Both the position numbers and the translations under genes were made by a program. From [Clostridium] methylpentosum DSM 5476 (GTDB taxonomy: Bacteria; Bacillota; Clostridia; Oscillospirales; Ruminococcaceae): a stretch of DNA of 53,966 nt. Of the stretch, positions 10,045 through 20,150 are shown one piece after another. Below the pieces are notes generated by a model that searched no databases, was not told the DNA's origin, and saw only the letters and a program-made list of their open reading frames with translations. How positions within the stretch are numbered: position 1 is the stretch's first letter; every line of letters starts with the position of its first letter. The stretch lies in assembly GCA_000158655.1 (NCBI GenBank), contig EQ973342.1, positions 1-53,966 of the forward strand. Reading direction: 5' to 3'.

Positions 10045-11323
10045 TCCTGTCAAGCACAAAAAAAGTAAAGTGCTGTGGGTAACCAATATGATATTTCCAA
10101 AGGTTGCAGAAAAATTAGGATATCCTCCGATTGCGAGCGGGGGTTGGCTCACCTATTTTTTGGAAAAGCTTGAGGAGCGGACAGATGTGGAATTGGGGGT
10201 TATCTCAGCCTATCAAGGCACCGAGTGGAAGGCCATAAAGATTGACCAGGTGACCTACTACTTAATTCCAATGAGTCGGCGTAGCTTTCTGTTTGGCTCA
10301 ACACATACAGACGACTTTCTGAACCGGGCTGTTCAAGACTTTGACCCGGATCTTATCCATATTCATGGGACAGAGCTCCCCTTCGGGCTGCGCGTAATTG
10401 AGCTGTATCCAGACAAACGGATTGTTGTGAACATTCAAACCATTGCTCGGCGCATTTACGAGCACATGAATGACGGAATTTGTTGGCGGGATTATCTCAA
10501 GTCAATCGCCCCGAGAGAAATCATACAGCTGAAGGGGCCGCTGATGCGTAAATTGTTTGCGCGATCCCGCGCCAAAAAAGAGGACGCTTATTTTCAAAAA
10601 GCTCATATTTTTATCGGAAGCACCCTGTGGGATCAGACCTATATTCATTCTCAATGGAAACATACCTCGTATTATTGTTGCCCCTACCTTTTCCGAAAAG
10701 AGTTTTACGAGGGGGATCCCTGGGAACTGTCCAAGGTGGAGCGCAATTCAATTTTTACAGGACAGGCAGCGGCTCCGCTCAAAGGGCTCCACATTTTAAT
10801 CCAGGCGGTCGCCTGTGTCCGCGATAAAATACAGGATGTGAAGCTGTACATCCCGGGGCAAGATCTTCTCAGTGCAAACTTTCAGAAAAACTACACCTAT
10901 GCTCGGTATATCAAAAAGCTTATAAGCCGCTACAACCTATATGAGAATATTGTGTTCACTGGAATCCTATCCGCTTCACAGATGGCGGAGCGGATGGCGC
11001 GGTCACACGTTGCAGTGGTTCCCTCGGCAGTTGAACTGGGTTCCTCGACCGTGTGGGAGGCGATGCTGCTTGGAACCCCGATCATTGCTTCTTACCGTGG
11101 AGGAATGACGGAAAACTTTGAACACGGAGTGAGCGGCTTCTATTATGATTACGGCGAGGTGTATATGCTTGCCGAATATCTTTTTAAAGTTTTAACCGAC
11201 GATGCGTTGTCGGTCCGGCTTTCCTCCTCCGCTCGCAAGAGGGCTTTGGAGCTGCATGATCCGGACCAGTGTACCCAAAATTTTGTCAATGCATATCAGA
11301 ATATACTGAAGGAAAGGGAATGA
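10028..11323 (+). CDS. Glycosyltransferase family 4
   Basis: A 431-residue GT-B transferase. The N-terminus has YPPIASGGWLTYFLEKL, the glycine loop that contacts the acceptor, and DPDLIHIHGTE; the donor domain carries IFTGQAAAPLKGLHILIQAV and PSAVELGSSTVWEAMLLGTP (E-x7-E). It is a cytoplasmic/inner-face enzyme adding one sugar to the lipid-linked repeat. ATG 10028 follows GAGGAG and overlaps the acetyltransferase by 17 bases. Sugar specificity cannot be read. Confidence 0.85.
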   Translation: MDMNHNPVKHKKSKVLWVTNMIFPKVAEKLGYPPIASGGWLTYFLEKLEERTDVELGVISAYQGTEWKAIKIDQVTYYLIPMSRRSFLFGSTHTDDFLNRAVQDFDPDLIHIHGTELPFGLRVIELYPDKRIVVNIQTIARRIYEHMNDGICWRDYLKSIAPREIIQLKGPLMRKLFARSRAKKEDAYFQKAHIFIGSTLWDQTYIHSQWKHTSYYCCPYLFRKEFYEGDPWELSKVERNSIFTGQAAAPLKGLHILIQAVACVRDKIQDVKLYIPGQDLLSANFQKNYTYARYIKKLISRYNLYENIVFTGILSASQMAERMARSHVAVVPSAVELGSSTVWEAMLLGTPIIASYRGGMTENFEHGVSGFYYDYGEVYMLAEYLFKVLTDDALSVRLSSSARKRALELHDPDQCTQNFVNAYQNILKERE

Positions 11324-11324
11324 C

Positions 11325-12245
11325 ATGAACGATTACCAAACACAAACCCCCGTGCTGCTGATCTTTTTCAACCGCCCGGATCATTTGATAAAAACGTTTG
11401 ACAGGGTACGCCGCGCCAGGCCGAAAAAACTGTACCTGGCTCAGGACGGAGCCCGCCCCGGACACCCTGAAGATGTGGAGGGAATTCGCGCCTGCAGGGA
11501 GATTGTCAGCCATGTGGACTGGGAATGCGAGGTGTCCGAACGATACTGCGACCAAAACCATGGCTGCGGGCAAGGGCCCTATCAGGCGATCTCCTGGGTA
11601 TTTGACCAGGAAGAGACAGCGATCATCTTGGAGGATGACTGCGTAGCGGATATATCCTTCTTTCCCTTTTGTGATCAGTTACTTGAAAAGTATAAAGAGG
11701 ACACTCGGATTGGTATGATTACTGGGCTAAACCATTTCACTACCTGGGAGTGCGGTGATCAAAGCTATTTTTTTGCAAAAACCGGCGCAAATTGGGGTTG
11801 GGCAAGCTGGAAAAGGGTGTGGAAAACCTACGATTACTCTTTTGAGGCGGCAGGTTGCGAACCCTTGCTGCACAAGCTCGAAGACACATTTATTAACAAA
11901 CGGATTGCCAAGGACACCATCCGCTGCTGGAAGCGAAGCAAAAGGCTGCTTGAACAGAACCAAAAGATTTCCTATTGGGATTATCAATTTGAGGCGAATA
12001 AATACCTCTATCATTGGATGGCAATTGTCCCCCAAAAAAACTTGATCAGCAACATTGGGGTAGGCAATGACTCCACTCACAATCTTGTGAAAGCGCCCTA
12101 CAACAACCTCCCAACATTTGAGATGGGGGAAATCAAACACCCCAAATACATCATACAGGATATCGGATATGATAAGAAGTATTATAAAAGAGCGTGCCCA
12201 CCGTTTCCTGTAAAAGTAATAAATAAACTCAAAAGTATGGTGTAA
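11325..12245 (+). CDS. GT-A fold glycosyltransferase-like protein (sugar transferase, HlpA-like annotation group)
   Basis: A 306-residue protein with the start of a GT-A nucleotide-sugar domain: PVLLIFFNRPDHLIKTFDRV, KKLYLAQDGARPG, and the metal-binding region AIILEDDCVADISFFPFCDQ (a DDC variant of the DxD motif). Proteins of this type in capsule loci have been given the unhelpful label hemolytic protein HlpA-like but look like family-2-type transferases. It follows the previous stop by one base and precedes the next gene by one base, so it is in the operon. The donor is unknown. Confidence 0.72.
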   Translation: MNDYQTQTPVLLIFFNRPDHLIKTFDRVRRARPKKLYLAQDGARPGHPEDVEGIRACREIVSHVDWECEVSERYCDQNHGCGQGPYQAISWVFDQEETAIILEDDCVADISFFPFCDQLLEKYKEDTRIGMITGLNHFTTWECGDQSYFFAKTGANWGWASWKRVWKTYDYSFEAAGCEPLLHKLEDTFINKRIAKDTIRCWKRSKRLLEQNQKISYWDYQFEANKYLYHWMAIVPQKNLISNIGVGNDSTHNLVKAPYNNLPTFEMGEIKHPKYIIQDIGYDKKYYKRACPPFPVKVINKLKSMV

Positions 12246-12246
12246 T

Positions 12247-13290
12247 ATGGAATCAAACAAGTTCATTTCGATCATCATGCCTGTGTATAACAGCGAACAC
12301 TATTTAAAGCAGGCAATCGACAGCGTTTTGTCGCAAACCTATCAAAATTTTGAGCTGATACTGCTTGATGATGGTTCTACCGACGCAAGCGGATCCATGT
12401 GCGACGCAGCCGCACAACAGGATCAGCGGATTTCTGTGGTGCATAAGCAAAATGAAGGGATTTGCCGCACCAGAAATCTGGGGATTCAGTTGGCAAAAGG
12501 GGATTACCTTTACTTTATGGACAATGACGACACGATTGACCCAAACGCCCTGAGTCTGTTGATGGACGTTGCGGCAAAGTATGATCCAGATCTCATTTTA
12601 TTTGGAACAGAGCTGGTCAGTGTCAAGGATGGAGCCGTCCGCTCTGTGCGCAATCGCAACCTGGAACGCCGCATTTGCAGCTCATTTGAACAGGTGGGGG
12701 AATACTATCCCCAACTGCTTGCCGAAGACATGTTAGTCTGCGTTTGGGACAAGTTTTACAAGGCCGAATTGATTCACAAGAACGGTGTATTTTTTGATCC
12801 CTTTTTTACGCACGGCGGAGAGGATTTCCATTTTAATTTGCAATTGATCCGCTCGGTGAACAGGCTTGTCAATCTACCCGATGTGCTGTACCACTATGTC
12901 ATCCGTGATGTGCAGAGCACTTACTGTAAATTCAATCAAAACACCTATGAACACGCGATCAAAAACTTAAAAGTGATGATCGAGCTGCAAGACACATTTT
13001 CAAACCAGCAGCAACAAAAACAGGTTTTATATTCCAAATATGTGGAGTATCAGCTGCGTTTGGTGCTGATGTTAACCAGAGCGGACAGTGGGATGAACTT
13101 TCGCGAAAAAATAGATTTTTGTAGAAACCAGTTTGAGAAGGATGGCATACCGGACGAGTTCCGCCGCCAGGCGTTTGAATGGTATTTTAAAAACAGCAAG
13201 GATTCTGCCAAAAAGAAGTGGATCCTGCACATGCTGTACCGGAAACAGTATCGGTTTGTGTTGTGGCTTTTGTCGATCAAGATGGGGTAA
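12247..13290 (+). CDS. Glycosyltransferase family 2
   Basis: A 347-residue inverting GT2. ISIIMPVYNSEHYLKQAIDS and LILLDDGSTDASGSMCD are the canonical UDP-sugar-binding start, GDYLYFMDNDDTID holds the DxD-type metal site, and GGEDFHFNLQ is the likely ED catalytic segment. About 110 C-terminal residues extend beyond the fold and are lysine/glutamine-rich. It adds one sugar to the repeat unit. Confidence 0.87.
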   Translation: MESNKFISIIMPVYNSEHYLKQAIDSVLSQTYQNFELILLDDGSTDASGSMCDAAAQQDQRISVVHKQNEGICRTRNLGIQLAKGDYLYFMDNDDTIDPNALSLLMDVAAKYDPDLILFGTELVSVKDGAVRSVRNRNLERRICSSFEQVGEYYPQLLAEDMLVCVWDKFYKAELIHKNGVFFDPFFTHGGEDFHFNLQLIRSVNRLVNLPDVLYHYVIRDVQSTYCKFNQNTYEHAIKNLKVMIELQDTFSNQQQQKQVLYSKYVEYQLRLVLMLTRADSGMNFREKIDFCRNQFEKDGIPDEFRRQAFEWYFKNSKDSAKKKWILHMLYRKQYRFVLWLLSIKMG

Positions 13291-13293
13291 TGC

Positions 13294-14844
13294 ATGAGAA
13301 GTTTGAATTCATTAAGAAATATATCTTATGGCGTTGGCGGGCAACTTTTAAGTAACATTCTGAGCTTTGTCAACCGCACCGTTTTTATTTACACAATCGG
13401 AATTTCCTATTTGGGAATTACCGGACTGTTTAGTAATATTTTTTCACTGCTTTCCCTTGCGGAATTGGGCGTTGGCTCTGCAATTTCCTACAGCCTCTAC
13501 AAGCCGCTGGCAGAGCATGATATTCCAAAAATTCAGGCGCTCATGAACCTATATGCCAAGTCGTATCGGTTGATCGCCCTGATCATCGCTGTCGCCGGTC
13601 TTGTAACATGCCCGTTTATCGAATACATCATCAAAGATTGTCCGGATATTCCGTATCTCAAAGTGTATTACCTACTCATGCTTTCGAGCACGGTCGTTTC
13701 CTATCTGTTTACCTATAAGCGCACAATCTTTATTTGCGACCAGAAAGCTTACCGGGATACTCGAAACAAGTATTTCTTTTTGATTTTACAGACGATCTTG
13801 CAGTCAGTCAGCCTGTTGCTATTGGGAAGTTTTACAGTTTATTTACTGATCGCTACTTTGGCGACTTTTGCAGCGAACCTTGCAATTTCTTACCAGGCAG
13901 ACAAGGCGTATCCTTACATACGGGAAAAAGCGGCTACAAAGATCGATCAGGAAACCAAGCAGACGATTGTTAAAAATGTAATTGCCATGATGATGCACAA
14001 GATCTCCGGAATCATTGTATATTCATCGGATAATATCATTCTTTCTGCGTTCTTGGGACTTGAAGCAGTTGGCCTTTACTCCAACTACTACTTGATCATG
14101 AATATCATCACCGTTTTTCTCAACCAGATTTTTACAGCGATCACTGCAAGCGTTGCCGAACTCTATGTGACAGGGAATGTGGAGCAAAAGAGAGAGGTTT
14201 ACCACACCATCTATTTCATTAACTTTTGGATTGTGCTGTTCTGCTCTCTGAGTTTTTATTTTCTCCTCAATCCCTTTGTTACACTTTGGCTTGGGGAAAA
14301 GTTCCTTTTAGATAATCTGACCGTTGCGGTGCTTTGCTTTTATTATTACAACCAGAACATGCGGCATACGGTTGGCACATTTAAAAACACAGCAGGCCTA
14401 TACTGGAACGACCGGTTCAAACCGATTTTTGAATCTGTCATAAACATTGTCAGTTCGATTGTATTGCTCAAATTCTTTGGAATTGCCGGAGTTTTTATGG
14501 GAACAATTGTAAGTCTAATGACTACAAGCTTTTGGGTGGAACCGTTCATCGTTTATAAGCATGTTCTGAAAATGAAGTTCCGTTTTTTCCTCTTGGACTA
14601 TTTGAAATATTACTTTTTTTCCGCGGTTATCTTCGGGGTAGTTTTTGTATTAAACAGTTTCGTTCCTAGCGGTGGCGTCATCCCTTTTATTATCAGATGC
14701 TTTATTTGTCTGATTGTTCCAAATGCAATGATGTTGATCATGTTCCGCAAAAGCAAACGGTTTAAACGAGCTGTTTCTTTCCTCTCCCCCGTATTGTCCA
14801 AACTGGGGCCTTTGGGCCGAAAAATAAAAAAATTAGGTGAATAA
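13294..14844 (+). CDS. wzx: Polysaccharide flippase (Wzx-like, MATE/MVF superfamily)
   Basis: A 516-residue membrane protein with about 12-14 hydrophobic segments and the family start LRNISYGVGGQLLSNILSFV, then FLGLEAVGLYSNYYLIMNII in the middle. It matches the polysaccharide synthesis/export flippases that move undecaprenyl-linked repeats across the membrane. It is the single flippase in the locus, four bases after the previous gene, and should act with the Wzy at 8250. Confidence 0.88.
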   Translation: MRSLNSLRNISYGVGGQLLSNILSFVNRTVFIYTIGISYLGITGLFSNIFSLLSLAELGVGSAISYSLYKPLAEHDIPKIQALMNLYAKSYRLIALIIAVAGLVTCPFIEYIIKDCPDIPYLKVYYLLMLSSTVVSYLFTYKRTIFICDQKAYRDTRNKYFFLILQTILQSVSLLLLGSFTVYLLIATLATFAANLAISYQADKAYPYIREKAATKIDQETKQTIVKNVIAMMMHKISGIIVYSSDNIILSAFLGLEAVGLYSNYYLIMNIITVFLNQIFTAITASVAELYVTGNVEQKREVYHTIYFINFWIVLFCSLSFYFLLNPFVTLWLGEKFLLDNLTVAVLCFYYYNQNMRHTVGTFKNTAGLYWNDRFKPIFESVINIVSSIVLLKFFGIAGVFMGTIVSLMTTSFWVEPFIVYKHVLKMKFRFFLLDYLKYYFFSAVIFGVVFVLNSFVPSGGVIPFIIRCFICLIVPNAMMLIMFRKSKRFKRAVSFLSPVLSKLGPLGRKIKKLGE

Positions 14845-14845
14845 G

Positions 14846-15715
14846 ATGAAGAAAGTCAATATTGTCGTTGTTACTTTTAATCGCAAAGAGCTTTTACTCA
14901 GATTGCTGAAAAGATTGGTTGAACAGAGTTTCCAGCCCAATAAAATTATTGTAATTGACAATGCAAGCACTGACGGTACACCGGAATATGTGTCTGAATT
15001 TGTCTCCGCACACGAACAGCTCATCCATTATTGTCGGCTGAAAACCAATACAGGTGGGTCGGGAGGATTCCATACAGGTGTAAAACTTGCATATGAAATG
15101 GATGCTGACTATATCTGGGGGATGGATGACGACGCGTTGCCGGATAGGCGGGCGCTTGAGGTGCTGGTTGAGACCGCGCAGACAAGGGATGAAAAAAGCT
15201 GCTTTGTCTCGTACACCACTCCCAAGACCGATCCCGACACCCTTGCACAGATCAAAGAAACTAAACCAGAGCTGATTTCAAAAAGAACGTTTCTCTTTTT
15301 AGGATTCTTCCTGCCAAGAGTGCTGGTGGAGGAAATTGGATTTCCGCGTGAAGATTTATTTATCTATTTTGACGATATTGATTATTCCACCAAAGCGTTT
15401 CTTGCAGGCTATCAGATCTACCAAGTAAGGGATTCGATTCTAGAACATCCGGACATGATGCAGGAGACAAAAAGGTTCAATATCCTTGGGAAAAAGTTCA
15501 CCATTCAGAAAATGCCCAAGTGGAAATGGTACTATTACATGAGAAACGGCATTCTTGTCTTTCCTCCATCCCAACAGGAAAACAAGCTTTTTTATAAGTA
15601 TCACGTCAAGCGCCTGATCGGCGTGTTATTTGCGTATCCATCCTGTTTTCCGGCAGCGTGGAAAGGATATCGGGATGGGAAAAAAGGAGTAACTGGGAAA
15701 AATGAGGCGTTGTAA
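14846..15715 (+). CDS. GT2 glycosyltransferase, probable galactofuranosyl/rhamnosyl type
   Basis: A 289-residue GT2 with the RfbF/GlfT-like layout: VNIVVVTFNRKELLLRLLKR, KIIVIDNASTDGTPEYV, and YIWGMDDDALPDRRALEVLV, which carries the DDD metal motif. FIYFDDIDYSTKAFLAGY resembles the catalytic DD segment of these enzymes. The next gene is a UDP-galactopyranose mutase, so UDP-galactofuranose is the most economical donor guess. ATG 14846 is one base after the flippase stop; a GTG at 14837 is in frame but weaker. Confidence 0.78.
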   Translation: MKKVNIVVVTFNRKELLLRLLKRLVEQSFQPNKIIVIDNASTDGTPEYVSEFVSAHEQLIHYCRLKTNTGGSGGFHTGVKLAYEMDADYIWGMDDDALPDRRALEVLVETAQTRDEKSCFVSYTTPKTDPDTLAQIKETKPELISKRTFLFLGFFLPRVLVEEIGFPREDLFIYFDDIDYSTKAFLAGYQIYQVRDSILEHPDMMQETKRFNILGKKFTIQKMPKWKWYYYMRNGILVFPPSQQENKLFYKYHVKRLIGVLFAYPSCFPAAWKGYRDGKKGVTGKNEAL

Positions 15716-15781
15716 CGGCAAAACGCTACACAAACCTCGACGTATAAGTGATTTTATTTGTAAAGAACAGGAGGATAGATT

Positions 15782-16936
15782 ATGTGCGATGTTGTTATTG
15801 TAGGGGCTGGTTTAGCAGGAGCAGTTTCTGCCAGAAAGCTGGCTGAAATGCAGAAAAAAGTTTTGGTGTTGGAAAAGAGGGATACGATCGCCGGAAATGC
15901 CTACGACTGTCTGGACGAAAATGGGGTGCGTATCCACGTTTATGGACCGCACATCTTCCATACCAACCACCAGGGCGTGTATGAATTTCTTTGCCGTTTT
16001 TGCAACATGGTTCCGTATGAACACCGGGTTCTCGGCAGGATCGACTCAAAGCTCGTACCCATTCCGTTTAACTTTCAGTCGCTGGAAATACTCCTGCCAG
16101 AAAAGGCAGATGATTTGAAGCAGAGGCTGCTCACAGCGTTTCCGAACACTTCCAAGATATCCATCCTGACGCTACTTGACCATTCGGACAAAGAGCTTAA
16201 AAAGCTCGGGGAATTTATTTTTGAAAAGGTATTTGTTCATTATACGGCAAAACAATGGGGAATCCCCATTTCCGAGGTTGACACTTCGGTGATCAACCGC
16301 GTCCCGGTTGTTCTGGGATATGATGACCGCTATTTTCAGGACACCTATCAATGTATGCCAGAAAACGGTTATACCGAACTGATTCGCGAAATGCTCAATC
16401 ATCCGAATATAACCGTAGAACTGAGTTGTGACGCCACGAAAAGACTCTGTGTCAACGAATCCAACCAGATTCTATTCGACGGGAACACTTGGGAGAAACC
16501 GGTAATTTATACTGGCGCCATTGACGAACTATTTTCCTATCGGTACGGCAGCCTTCCCTACCGCTCTTTGCGGTTCTCGTTCGAATCGTTTGAACAGGAC
16601 TATTTTCAGGCAGCAGCGGTGGTGAACTATCCAAACGAAGAGGATTTTACCCGTATCACAGAGTTTAAACATTTTACAGGGCTGCGCCCTGAGGGCAGCA
16701 CAACCATTGTAAAAGAATATCCCCTCATGTATGACAAAACCAATCCGGAGGCGGATATTCCGTACTATCCAATCGATCAGTTGGAGAATAAAAAATTGTA
16801 CCGTCGGTATCTTGAAGACGTAGAGTGCTGCAGCCAACTTTATTTGTGCGGAAGGTTGGCAGAGTACCGCTATTATAACATGGATGCTGTCGTAGAGAGC
16901 GCCCTGCGGCTGGTCGAAAAGATCAAAAAGGGGTGA
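15782..16936 (+). CDS. glf: UDP-galactopyranose mutase
   Basis: A 384-residue flavoenzyme that converts UDP-galactopyranose to UDP-galactofuranose. The N-terminal FAD site is VVIVGAGLAGAVSARKLAE with the acidic end of strand 2 in VLVLEKRDTIAGNAYD. HVYGPHIFHTNHQGVYEFL and YTAKQWGIPISEVD are diagnostic mutase segments, and FKHFTG precedes the C-terminal sugar-binding region. The length is normal. AGGAGG-type site (AGGAGG near 15770) precedes the ATG. The product implies galactofuranose in the polymer. Confidence 0.95.
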   Translation: MCDVVIVGAGLAGAVSARKLAEMQKKVLVLEKRDTIAGNAYDCLDENGVRIHVYGPHIFHTNHQGVYEFLCRFCNMVPYEHRVLGRIDSKLVPIPFNFQSLEILLPEKADDLKQRLLTAFPNTSKISILTLLDHSDKELKKLGEFIFEKVFVHYTAKQWGIPISEVDTSVINRVPVVLGYDDRYFQDTYQCMPENGYTELIREMLNHPNITVELSCDATKRLCVNESNQILFDGNTWEKPVIYTGAIDELFSYRYGSLPYRSLRFSFESFEQDYFQAAAVVNYPNEEDFTRITEFKHFTGLRPEGSTTIVKEYPLMYDKTNPEADIPYYPIDQLENKKLYRRYLEDVECCSQLYLCGRLAEYRYYNMDAVVESALRLVEKIKKG

Positions 16937-16943
16937 GAGGAAA

Positions 16944-18041
16944 TTGGCAGAGTTGCAAAATCAAAACCGGAGCGCCTTAAATGATGGACTGTCGTCTACA
17001 CGGCAGTCCTATGCCGCAATTGACCTGTGTAAATTTTTCAGTTCAATCTGTGTCATCATGATTCACTGTCCTCCCTTGCTCAGTTTTGGAAACCAGGCAA
17101 ACATCTGGTTTTTTATCGTCCGCATCGCAGTTCCCTTCTTTTTTCTCAGCTCCGCCTATTTTCTGTTTTCCAAGATCAACCGAACGGAAACACTGTCCGG
17201 GAAAAGAAAAGTCCTTTGGAACTACGTTGTTCGCCTTGTTAAGCTCTGGCTGTTCTGGTCTTTTGTCTACCTCGTAATCCGCCTCGTCCCCGCCGTAATA
17301 CAACACAAACCGCTTTTGTGGGAAGCAAAGCTCATACTGCGTGATTTTGTATTTAGCGGGATTAGCAACCACCTTTGGTTTCTCCCATCGTTGATTTTTG
17401 CCTGCCTGTGTGTGTATTTTCTGGAACAGCACTGGGACAGCCGCGTTATCCTTTCGGTGGCCGCAGTCCTATTTGTCATCGGCCTTTTTGACAACACGTA
17501 CGCCTTTGTGTTGCCGCAATCGGTGCAGCCGCTCTTGCTCAAGTTGAATGCTCTGTTTTGCGGGACCAGAAACGGACTGTTTTTTGGCTTGATCTATGTT
17601 GCCATTGGATCGTATTTGAGTCGAAAAGGACAGTTTAAAATCAAACAGGCGGTACTTTTGGGCGGCATAGCCGGTTCTCTCCTGCTGCTCCTGGCGGAAC
17701 ACCTCTTCGTTTACCCAAGGACAGAAACGTATACTTCCTTGGATATGTGGATTTTTGCTGTTCCGGCAACTGTGTTTCTCTTTATTTGGTTGACCCGTCT
17801 GAATTTGCGAAACACTCCCTTAACCTTCAGGTTGCGGGAGATGAGTCTTCTGATTTATCTCATTCATCCTGCATTTATCACTGGACTCGGCGCACTTCTC
17901 CCTCTTCTTGGATTTGGGACACTCTATGAGAGCAGCTTGCTCTATTTTACTTTGACGCTGTTGCTTTCTGTTTTGACCGCGTGGGCCATTGCCAGTTTGA
18001 AGAACCAGAAACGGTCTGGTGACAACCCTTCCAGAGGATAA
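16944..18041 (+). CDS. Membrane acyltransferase (acyltransferase 3 family)
   Basis: A 365-residue integral membrane protein with about 10 hydrophobic segments. AAIDLCKFFSSICVIMIHCP places the family's conserved histidine in the first helix, and GISNHLWFLPSLIFACLCVY is the second family signature. Such proteins O-acylate surface sugars, often with acetyl groups, at the membrane. It starts at TTG 16944, with GAGAGG four bases upstream. It follows glf by 7 bases. Confidence 0.85.
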   Translation: MAELQNQNRSALNDGLSSTRQSYAAIDLCKFFSSICVIMIHCPPLLSFGNQANIWFFIVRIAVPFFFLSSAYFLFSKINRTETLSGKRKVLWNYVVRLVKLWLFWSFVYLVIRLVPAVIQHKPLLWEAKLILRDFVFSGISNHLWFLPSLIFACLCVYFLEQHWDSRVILSVAAVLFVIGLFDNTYAFVLPQSVQPLLLKLNALFCGTRNGLFFGLIYVAIGSYLSRKGQFKIKQAVLLGGIAGSLLLLLAEHLFVYPRTETYTSLDMWIFAVPATVFLFIWLTRLNLRNTPLTFRLREMSLLIYLIHPAFITGLGALLPLLGFGTLYESSLLYFTLTLLLSVLTAWAIASLKNQKRSGDNPSRG

Positions 18042-18089
18042 CCTCATTTAAGAAACACGAATCACTTTAGAAATAGGGGAAGATGTCGG

Positions 18090-19205
18090 ATGAAAGTTAA
18101 AACCATTACCTATCACTCAGTTTGCAATTATGGGGCAATGCTGCAGGCGTATGCTCTGCAACAGGCGATCCTGTCGTTGGGGCATGACGCAGAGATCATC
18201 GATTACCACGACACGGAACACCAGGCAGCGAACCGGATCCTGCAACCGTGCGACAGACTCGGATCGATTGTAAAAAATCTATTCGCGCTGCTCTACTATC
18301 CTCAGCTCAAACGCCAAAAGCGCCGTTTTGAACTGTTTCGCAGCGAGTATATGAAGCAAACCAGAAGATACAATACAATAGATGAATTGCGGAAAGCGCC
18401 TCCTGAAGCGGATTTGTTCCTTGCTGGCAGCGACCAGATTTGGAACTGTGCCAATCGATTTATTGAAGCCTACTTTTTGGATTTTGACACCAGAGGCGCT
18501 CGAAGGGCCGCTTATGCCGCCAGTATAGGGACAGACACCGTATTGCCGGAACGCCGGGAAAAATTCGGACATCTTGTGCGCAGGTTTGACTGTATCACTG
18601 CACGCGAACCACGTCTTCAAACAGTTTTAAAGGAACTATATCAATTGGATGCAGAGGTTGTTTGCGATCCCGTTCTACTTTTGCAGCGAAAAGAGTGGGA
18701 ACAGTTGTCGTGCGGCGATGCCCCGATGCAGGGACCGTATATTTTCTGCTACGCCTTGGGCAGATACGATGAGGTGAACCACTGCCTGGAGCAGCTCAAG
18801 CAGCGCACCGGATTTCCTGTTGTAACAATTTGTCAAAATGGGGTTTGCAGAATTCATAGCAATACTGTCATCCGCGATGCGGGACCAGTTGAATTTCTTC
18901 GTTATTTGAAGAATTCAGATTATGTTGTCTGCAATTCATTTCATGGGACTGTTCTATCCACTCTATTTGAAAAAAATTTTTACAGCGTTGTCACCCCGGT
19001 TTCCTCGTCAAGGGTTACGGGTTACTTAAAAATGATCGGGTTAGAAGATAGGATTTATCATCAGGAAAACAACTTTTCAACAGAGTCGATCAACTATAAA
19101 GGGGTACACCCAAAAATTCAAAAATTTTCGGAACAGTCAAAAAAGATTCTTCAAGCAATGATTGAAAATCAATCTGGCACGATGATGGAAAAGGGAGCTA
19201 AGTGA
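18090..19205 (+). CDS. Polysaccharide pyruvyl transferase family protein (second copy)
   Basis: A 371-residue family member. MKVKTITYHSVCNYGAMLQA, LFLAGSDQIWNCANRFIEAY, and AAYAASIGTD match the first half; YVVCNSFHGTVLSTLFEKNF carries the conserved SFHG histidine near residue 285. It should add a pyruvate ketal to a repeat-unit sugar. It is only distantly similar to the copy at 4725, so not a recent duplication. AGGGGAAG precedes the ATG. Its stop TGA overlaps the next ATG by one base. Confidence 0.85.
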   Translation: MKVKTITYHSVCNYGAMLQAYALQQAILSLGHDAEIIDYHDTEHQAANRILQPCDRLGSIVKNLFALLYYPQLKRQKRRFELFRSEYMKQTRRYNTIDELRKAPPEADLFLAGSDQIWNCANRFIEAYFLDFDTRGARRAAYAASIGTDTVLPERREKFGHLVRRFDCITAREPRLQTVLKELYQLDAEVVCDPVLLLQRKEWEQLSCGDAPMQGPYIFCYALGRYDEVNHCLEQLKQRTGFPVVTICQNGVCRIHSNTVIRDAGPVEFLRYLKNSDYVVCNSFHGTVLSTLFEKNFYSVVTPVSSSRVTGYLKMIGLEDRIYHQENNFSTESINYKGVHPKIQKFSEQSKKILQAMIENQSGTMMEKGAK

Positions 19206-20149
19206 TGCAAAAACTTGTTACAATTATAACGCCTTGTTATAATGCAGCAGAGTATCTGCAACGTTATTTTGATTCGATTCTAAAACAGAACTTTCGACCT
19301 CTAGAGATCATTCTGGTCGATGATGGTTCTTCCGATGATACAAAGCAGATGATTGAGGCATTTCAAAGTGAAAACAAGGATCCTGAGCTCAGCATTTGCT
19401 GCCTATCCCAAACAAATCAAGGCCAAGCGGCGGCGCTGAACCGTGCGCTCAAACACGTCACAGGTGACTTTCTTTTACTGCTGGATTGTGACGATTTTCT
19501 CTATCCTGATTGTATTCAGCAAAGGGTGGCCTATTTAAATGATCATCCCTCAATGGGTTTTGTCGCACAAAACGGCGAGATATACACAGAGGATGCACTC
19601 AAACCAATCCGTCCTGTGTTTGAAAAGTATAAGACGAAAAATCTATTTGCGCAGATGATCAAAGGGAACTATATCTGTAATCTCGCCTACCTCTTTCGGA
19701 TGGACAGTCTTCGATCGGTTTTACCCAATTTAGAAATCTCCACACTGCGGGCCGGCCAAAATTTACAAATTCTTCTTCCGATGGCATTGTTTTTTGAATG
19801 CGGCTATCTTCCAAATACTAGTTTTGGAAGAGTAATGCGGCTGCAAAGCCATTCCAACACCGCGGTAAAAACCGATTTTGGACAACGGCTTGAGCGGTGC
19901 TCACAGATTGCAGAGATCACCTATCGTTCTGTTTCCTATCCTGAGGCTGCAGAGTGGGGCCCTTGGATTTTTTTGCAGGATCTCTACACAAAATGCTTGA
20001 CCTGCATTCAGTGCGGCGATCGCGATAAAACAAAGCTGTATAGCAAAAAACTGAATCGTGCTGTTTGGAAAGTGATTCGATACGGAATCCGTTATTCGTT
20101 GACAATCAAAAAAGCACGCCTTCTAACAAGAAAACCAAAGGAGAAATAG
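19205..20149 (+). CDS. Glycosyltransferase family 2
   Basis: A 314-residue GT2. VTIITPCYNAAEYLQRYFDS and ILVDDGSSDDTKQMIEAF form the nucleotide site, and GDFLLLLDCDDFLYPDC gives the DxD-like metal motif. AALNRALKH precedes it as in many capsule transferases. TGATG couples it to the pyruvyl transferase gene. It is the last gene of the AT-richer central block; the next base stretch switches to GC-rich capE. Confidence 0.85.
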   Translation: MQKLVTIITPCYNAAEYLQRYFDSILKQNFRPLEIILVDDGSSDDTKQMIEAFQSENKDPELSICCLSQTNQGQAAALNRALKHVTGDFLLLLDCDDFLYPDCIQQRVAYLNDHPSMGFVAQNGEIYTEDALKPIRPVFEKYKTKNLFAQMIKGNYICNLAYLFRMDSLRSVLPNLEISTLRAGQNLQILLPMALFFECGYLPNTSFGRVMRLQSHSNTAVKTDFGQRLERCSQIAEITYRSVSYPEAAEWGPWIFLQDLYTKCLTCIQCGDRDKTKLYSKKLNRAVWKVIRYGIRYSLTIKKARLLTRKPKEK

Positions 20150-20150
20150 A